A stretch of DNA of 9,009 nucleotides, from contig JAVBOJ010000105.1 of the NCBI GenBank assembly GCA_031550755.1, positions 1 through 9,009 on the forward strand, in the 5' to 3' direction. Of this stretch, positions 5,759 to 9,009 are shown piece by piece. The DNA is from JAVBOJ01 sp031550755 (lineage in GTDB: Bacteria > Bacillota > Clostridia > Oscillospirales > UBA929). A program made the translations under genes and the position numbers. The notes below the pieces were generated by a model. The model did no database searches and was not told the origin of the DNA. It saw only the letters and a program-made list of their open reading frames with translations. Each line of letters begins with the position of its first letter. Position 1 is the stretch's first letter.

Positions 5759-6574
5759 TCACAATCCAACCGCTGTGCGCCAGCGGAGAAGCTCGGCGCG
5801 TCCGGTTACCGGGTCGTACCCCTCCCGCAGCAGCGGCAAATCGGGGTTCGTGCTGACAAGCCACGCCACAAGCGGCGCAAAATCCAAAAATCCGTCCAGC
5901 AGCGCGGCCTCAAACACCGCGCCGTCCCGCAGACCCACGTCCTTCAGATGCACCGCCGCAATTTTGTCCCCAAACGCGGCAAAGCACCGCGCCCAGAGTT
6001 CCGGCAGGCTGTCCCTGTTCCGGACGGTCACGAGGTTCACCGGGTCGAAAATAATCCGTAAAAACGGCGAGTTCACGTCTCGCATCAGCCGCGCGGCCAG
6101 CTCCGGGGTATTCAGCGTATGGACGGCCACCGGCTCGATGCCGACCGGCACGCCGGTTTTTTCCGCCTTTTCCGCCATCCGCAGCACCGAATCCAGCAGC
6201 CGGGCGTACTGCGTTTCGCGTCCGGCCTCGTCGCCGTCATAGCGCGTCGTCTCGGTGCCGACCAGTTTGGCACCGACGGCGGCGGCGTATTCGAGATTTT
6301 TTAAAAACGTGTCCACCTGCGCCCGGCGGGCGTCGTCATCGGCCAGCGACGGCTCGATATAACAGCCCAGCACCGAGAGCTCCACCCCGGCGTCGCGGAA
6401 GGCGTTGCCTACGCGCGACAGCGTGGCCGCCGGGACGTTTTTGGGGTCGTCGATGCCCTCAATGGCCTTAAACAGCGCGAGCTGCGCGCAGGTCAGGCCC
6501 TCCTCGCGGATGCGCGCGGCCAGTTTTACGGGGCTGTGACGACCCAGATCGTGGGCGCGTAACCCAAAGCGCAT
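5759..6574 (-). CDS. Sugar phosphate isomerase/epimerase-like TIM-barrel protein
   Basis: 271 aa, the usual length for the xylose isomerase-like / AP-endonuclease-2 TIM-barrel superfamily. The four-ligand metal site typical of these isomerases and epimerases can be placed: Glu147 in VGIEPV, Asp177 in IIFDPVN, His209 in AVHLKD and Glu251 in LLREGYD. It should therefore be an active divalent-metal enzyme acting on a sugar, sugar acid or sugar phosphate; the substrate is unknown. The ATG (6574-6572) comes one base after the kduD stop (6578-6576), with no separate strong ribosome site, so translation is probably coupled to kduD. It is the last gene of the kdu operon, before the bidirectional terminator. 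In this context it may act on a keto-uronate or a related keto-sugar (inference). Hydroxypyruvate isomerase belongs to the same superfamily and is an alternative. Confidence 0.85.
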   Translation of the reverse strand: MRFGLRAHDLGRHSPVKLAARIREEGLTCAQLALFKAIEGIDDPKNVPAATLSRVGNAFRDAGVELSVLGCYIEPSLADDDARRAQVDTFLKNLEYAAAVGAKLVGTETTRYDGDEAGRETQYARLLDSVLRMAEKAEKTGVPVGIEPVAVHTLNTPELAARLMRDVNSPFLRIIFDPVNLVTVRNRDSLPELWARCFAAFGDKIAAVHLKDVGLRDGAVFEAALLDGFLDFAPLVAWLVSTNPDLPLLREGYDPVTGRAELLRWRTAVGL

Positions 6575-6575
6575 C

Positions 6576-7337
6576 TTACCGCGCCAGCCAGCCGCCGTCC
6601 ACGGCCAGCGTAAATCCGTTTACATAATCCGACGCTTGGGAGGCCAAAAAGACAATCGCGCCCATCATATCGTCGGGGGTGCCCCAGCGTCCGGCGGGGA
6701 TGCGGTCGAGGATGGCTTCGGAGCGGTCGGCGTCGGCGCGCAGCTGGGCGGTGTTGTTGGTGGCCATATAGCCCGGGGCGATGGCGTTGACATTGATGCC
6801 CTTGGACGCCCACTCGTTGGCCATGGACATGGTGATGCCCTTGACGGCGCTCTTGGAGGCGGTGTACGACGGCACGCGGATGCCGCCCTGATAGGACAGC
6901 ATGGAGGCAATGTTGATGATTTTGCCGCCCTGGCCCTGCTTCACATACTGGCGGGCCGCTGCCTGCGAGAAGAAGAATACGGTTTTCTGGTTGATGGCGA
7001 TGACGTCATCCCAGTTTTTCTCCGAGAAATCGAGGGCGTCCTCGCGGCGGATGATGCCGGCGTTGTTGACCAGAATATCCAGACGGCCGAAGGTGGACAC
7101 GGCGGCATCGACAATGCCCTGAATGGGGTCGGTGGTCATGAGGTTGGCGACGACGCCGAGGAACTTCCCGCCGATGGCCTTCATTTTTTCCGCGGTGTCG
7201 GGCATTTCGACATAGTCCACGCCGACGACGGCGGCGCCCGCCTGTGCCAGCGCGAGCGACATGCCCTGACCGAGCCCGGTGGACGCGCCGGTCACAATGG
7301 CCACCTTGCCGTCCAGTTTAAACAAATCGAGAATCAT
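6576..7337 (-). CDS. kduD: 2-dehydro-3-deoxy-D-gluconate 5-dehydrogenase (SDR)
   Basis: 253 aa, the family length. It converts 2,5-diketo-3-deoxygluconate (the KduI product) to 2-dehydro-3-deoxy-D-gluconate (KDG) with NAD(P)H. SDR motifs are complete: cofactor loop TGASTGLG at 16-23, NNAG at 91-94, and the catalytic tetrad Asn116, Ser145, Tyr158, Lys162 in YTASK. The KduD-specific features GIIRRED after NNAG and PAGRWG near the C-terminal third are present, and the end reads AVDGGWLAR. GGAGG (complement of 7346-7350) lies 8 nt before ATG. It sits behind kduI across a 127-bp gap that contains one copy of the two-hairpin repeat, and one base before the isomerase/epimerase gene. Confidence 0.94.
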   Translation of the reverse strand: MILDLFKLDGKVAIVTGASTGLGQGMSLALAQAGAAVVGVDYVEMPDTAEKMKAIGGKFLGVVANLMTTDPIQGIVDAAVSTFGRLDILVNNAGIIRREDALDFSEKNWDDVIAINQKTVFFFSQAAARQYVKQGQGGKIINIASMLSYQGGIRVPSYTASKSAVKGITMSMANEWASKGINVNAIAPGYMATNNTAQLRADADRSEAILDRIPAGRWGTPDDMMGAIVFLASQASDYVNGFTLAVDGGWLAR

Positions 7338-7464
7338 ATTTATTTCCTCCGTTTCATTATTTCGCGTCTTTCTTTCGTGAGTTGTTTATTTCGCAGGCGG
7401 ATTCATTCCGCCGAAGAAATATCCCTGTTCCAAATCCTTTGGAAGGCCTCAGCCTTTCAAAGGA
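7338..7464 (-). other. kduI-kduD intergenic region
   Basis: This 127-bp gap holds one copy of the two-hairpin repeat on the kduI side and the kduD ribosome binding site (complement of 7346-7350) on the other. The segment between them is AT-rich. I see no convincing promoter on the - strand and no U-run after the repeat hairpins, so kduI and kduD are probably still co-transcribed. Confidence 0.6.
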
Positions 7465-7467
7465 CTA
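7385..7467 (-). repeat. Two-hairpin intergenic repeat, copy 1 (after kduI)
   Basis: An 83-bp element that is 76/83 identical to 8366-8448. It contains a 12-bp stem with a CTCA loop (7436-7447 with 7452-7463; the 7442/7457 pair is G-T on + and C-A on -) and a 6-bp stem GGCGGA/TCCGCC with a five-base loop (7396-7412). Read on the transcribed - strand, it begins exactly at the TAG stop of kduI (7467-7465) with the large hairpin, then a spacer, then the small one. Beyond both ends the two copies diverge. No U-run follows either hairpin, so it is not a canonical terminator. Confidence 0.9.
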
Positions 7468-8307
7468 TCTCAAGTCTGTCGTCTTAATATGATCCATGTC
7501 GTCGAACGTCTGGTTCTCGCCGACCATGGCCCAGATGAAGGTATAGCTGGCGGTGCCGCAGCCGGAATGGATCGACCAGCTCGGGGAGATGACCGCCTGC
7601 TCGTTCTGCATGACGATGTGCCGGGTCTCGTTCCCTTCGCCCATGTAGTGGAACACCACATTGTCCGCCGGGATGTCAAAGTACAAATAGACCTCCATGC
7701 GGCGCTCATGGGTGTGGCAGGGCATGGTGTTCCACACGCTGCCGGGGGCGAGCTGGGTGCAGCCCATGGTGAGCTGGCAGGTCTGAAGGATATCGGGATG
7801 GATAAGCTGGTTGATGGTGCGCTTGTTGCAGGTCAGCGCGTCGCCCAGCTCGCGTTTGCGGGCTTTTTCCATGTCGATCAGCGTGGTGGGGTACTTGGTG
7901 TGCGCCGGCGCGGAGGTGATGTAAAACTTGGCGGGATGCTTGGGGTCGGTCGAGCGGAAGGCGACGTTTTTGCTCTCCTTGCCGATATAGAGGGCGAACA
8001 GCCGCTCCATGGGGTAGTCCACGCCGTCGGCGGTGACAACGCCGGAGCCGCCGATGTTGATGATGCCCAGCTCGCGGCGCTCCAGGAAATAATCCACGCC
8101 GAGGGATTTCTGGCAGTCCACGCCTTTTTCCAGCGCGACGGAGGTCTTCACCGGCACGCAGCCGGCCACGATGATGCGGTCAATGTGGGAATAGGTGAAC
8201 GAAATATCGTCCTGCGGGAACAGGTCGGAGATAAGAAACTCCGCGCGCAGCTCCTCGGTGTCATAGTATTTCGCGTCGTTTTGATTGGCGCCGTAACGAA
8301 TGTCCAT
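7465..8307 (-). CDS. kduI: 5-dehydro-4-deoxy-D-glucuronate isomerase
   Basis: 280 aa, a Zn-dependent double cupin close to the 278 aa of the E. coli enzyme. It isomerises 5-dehydro-4-deoxy-D-glucuronate, formed from unsaturated uronic acids, to 3-deoxy-D-glycero-2,5-hexodiulosonate. The zinc ligands are recognisable: His198, His200 and Glu205 in MPCHTHERRMEVY, and His247 in PSWSIHSGCGT. Each is offset by +2 from the E. coli residues as I recall them. The N-terminus MDIRYGANQ and GGSGVVTADG are also family-typical. The complement of CCTCCT at 8316-8321 gives a strong AGGAGG ahead of ATG. The gene lies between the unsaturated uronyl hydrolase that makes its substrate and kduD that uses its product. 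It ends at TAG 7467-7465, inside the edge of the repeat. Confidence 0.96.
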   Translation of the reverse strand: MDIRYGANQNDAKYYDTEELRAEFLISDLFPQDDISFTYSHIDRIIVAGCVPVKTSVALEKGVDCQKSLGVDYFLERRELGIINIGGSGVVTADGVDYPMERLFALYIGKESKNVAFRSTDPKHPAKFYITSAPAHTKYPTTLIDMEKARKRELGDALTCNKRTINQLIHPDILQTCQLTMGCTQLAPGSVWNTMPCHTHERRMEVYLYFDIPADNVVFHYMGEGNETRHIVMQNEQAVISPSWSIHSGCGTASYTFIWAMVGENQTFDDMDHIKTTDLR

Positions 8308-8445
8308 GGTTCATTCCTCCTGATTGGATTGTGGGGGACGCCGCCCCCGGCTCTCCGTAAAATAATTTGTTTCGTAGGCGGATTCATTCCGCCGCAGAAA
8401 CATCCCTGTTCCAAATCCATTGAAAGGCCTCAGCCTTTCAATGGA
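8308..8445 (-). other. Hydrolase-kduI intergenic region
   Basis: This 138-bp gap contains the second repeat copy, an AT-rich patch (8357-8372), and a small G5/C5 hairpin (8333-8337 with 8344-8348) just upstream of the kduI ribosome binding site at 8316-8321. I see no convincing - strand promoter. The G/C hairpin could influence kduI translation or mRNA processing (inference). Confidence 0.5.
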
Positions 8446-8448
8446 CTA
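8366..8448 (-). repeat. Two-hairpin intergenic repeat, copy 2 (after the GH105-like gene)
   Basis: The second copy of the 83-bp element. The large stem is a perfect 12 bp (8417-8428 with 8433-8444, CTCA loop) and the small stem is at 8377-8393. Compared with copy 1, the third base pair of the large stem is swapped from T-A to A-T, a compensatory double change. The element again starts exactly at the TAG stop of the upstream gene (8448-8446). A frame starting at complement 8420 within it could encode MDLEQG..., but the corresponding frame in copy 1 lacks that start and carries amino acid changes. Confidence 0.9.
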
Positions 8449-9009
8449 AATCAGTTCCGTCAGCATCATAAACGCCAGACCCTGCCCGTAGGCCGTCGGG
8501 GCAATGGCGATGTCCTTGTAAAACTGCACGGTTTTGCCCATGCCGGTGCCGTAGGAAACGCCGCCCACCATGCCGTCCTCGCCGATCTTGGCGATGACCG
8601 CGGCGGCGGCGCGCTCGGCGCTTTCGCGGTAGGACTCATCCAGCAGCCCCAGCCGGATCCCCTTGAGCATTCCGTAGGCGATGTTGGCGGTGGCGGAGGT
8701 CTCGTAATAGCTCTCCTCCATATCGACGATGGTGTTGAACAGACCCCGGATGCCCTGATACTTGGACAGCGCCAGCACCTGATCCTGCCACGCCGAGACC
8801 ACCATGCGCATGGCGGCGTCGCCCGGCTCGTTTACGATGTCAAAAAACTCGACCGCCCCGGCGGTATACCAGCTGTTGCCGCGCGCCCAAAACACACCGG
8901 CGAAATTGTGGCGGCAGTCAAACGTCCAGCCGTGGTACCACAGGCCGGTGACTTTGTCCTGCAGGTATTTGATGTGAAGGAGGAACTGATATTTGGCCTC
9001 CTCGACCAG
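8446..9009 (-). CDS. Unsaturated glucuronyl/rhamnogalacturonyl hydrolase (GH105/GH88 type), C-terminal part
   Basis: The C-terminal 187 residues of a gene whose start lies right of the window; the reading frame is open to the edge. Family hallmarks are TGLWYHGW, FWARGNSWY, ETSATANIAYGMLKGI, VSYGTGMG and PTAYGQGLAFMMLTE, all characteristic of the (alpha/alpha)6-barrel unsaturated uronyl hydrolases (YteR/YesR-like GH105, related to GH88). These remove the 4,5-unsaturated uronic acid from oligosaccharides made by polysaccharide lyases, yielding the KduI substrate. The N-terminal half with the catalytic aspartate is not visible, so GH105 versus GH88 is a judgement; the WARGN block and the pectin-type neighbours favour GH105. 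A GTG at 8895 is in frame but lies inside the conserved WARGN region and is not the true start. No signal peptide can be assessed. Confidence 0.9.
   Translation of the reverse strand: MVEEAKYQFLLHIKYLQDKVTGLWYHGWTFDCRHNFAGVFWARGNSWYTAGAVEFFDIVNEPGDAAMRMVVSAWQDQVLALSKYQGIRGLFNTIVDMEESYYETSATANIAYGMLKGIRLGLLDESYRESAERAAAAVIAKIGEDGMVGGVSYGTGMGKTVQFYKDIAIAPTAYGQGLAFMMLTELI

Noticed and set aside
5641..5856. Small + strand protein starting at GTG 5641 behind GGGGAGG
   Set aside because: The frame runs through the bidirectional terminator and then antisense through the 3' end of the isomerase gene. The composition shows no coding character.
7436..7463. Repeat hairpins as intrinsic terminators of kduI and the hydrolase gene
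   Set aside because: No run of T follows either hairpin on the - strand, and the downstream genes have no visible promoter of their own.
8148..8420. Small peptide encoded by the repeat (MDLEQG...) on the - strand
   Set aside because: Copy 1 lacks the equivalent start codon, most codon differences there change the amino acid, and the frame continues into kduI out of register. The conserved property is the hairpin, not the peptide.

Overview
The window looks like a chromosomal carbohydrate-utilisation region of a fairly GC-rich, low-GC-lineage-type Gram-positive bacterium (a Clostridia/Oscillospiraceae-like gut or rumen Firmicute is my inference). The basis is the strong AGGAGG-type ribosome binding sites, tightly packed operons, a split transketolase and the kduI/kduD pair. 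No rRNA, tRNA, CRISPR, phage or transposase gene is visible. Every gene-free stretch is shorter than 300 bp.

Left half, + strand (1-4629). One operon enters from outside the window. It holds the tail of a short-chain dehydrogenase (SDR), a GntR/FCD-type regulator, the N- and C-terminal halves of a two-subunit transketolase, a tartronate-semialdehyde-reductase-like beta-hydroxyacid dehydrogenase, and a type-1 glycerate kinase. Gaps between genes are 2-18 nt, plus one ATGA overlap. The last two enzymes form the classical route tartronate semialdehyde -> D-glycerate -> 2-phosphoglycerate. The split transketolase in the same transcript suggests a dedicated sugar or sugar-acid pathway controlled by the GntR protein. 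The substrate-entry genes are probably left of the window.

Middle (4630-5758). The operon is followed by a perfect 18-bp inverted repeat whose right end doubles as the -35 box of an extended -10 promoter. This drives an unrecognised, AT-richer gene for a membrane-anchored protein of 244 aa. Behind it lies a second extended -10 promoter directly followed by an intrinsic terminator, giving a predicted transcript of about 58 nt. A hairpin covering a Shine-Dalgarno sequence comes next, then a bidirectional terminator separating the convergent operons.

Right half, - strand (5759-9009). Reading leftward: the C-terminal part of an unsaturated glucuronyl/rhamnogalacturonyl hydrolase (GH105/GH88 type), kduI, kduD and a sugar phosphate isomerase/epimerase-like TIM-barrel protein. 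This is the catabolic line for unsaturated uronides released by pectin or other polyuronide lyases: hydrolase -> 5-dehydro-4-deoxy-D-glucuronate -> KduI -> KduD -> 2-dehydro-3-deoxy-D-gluconate. Two copies of an ~83-bp two-hairpin repeat sit in the two intergenic gaps of this operon. Each begins exactly at the stop codon of the upstream gene. They carry one compensatory base-pair change, which makes them the most notable non-coding structure here.
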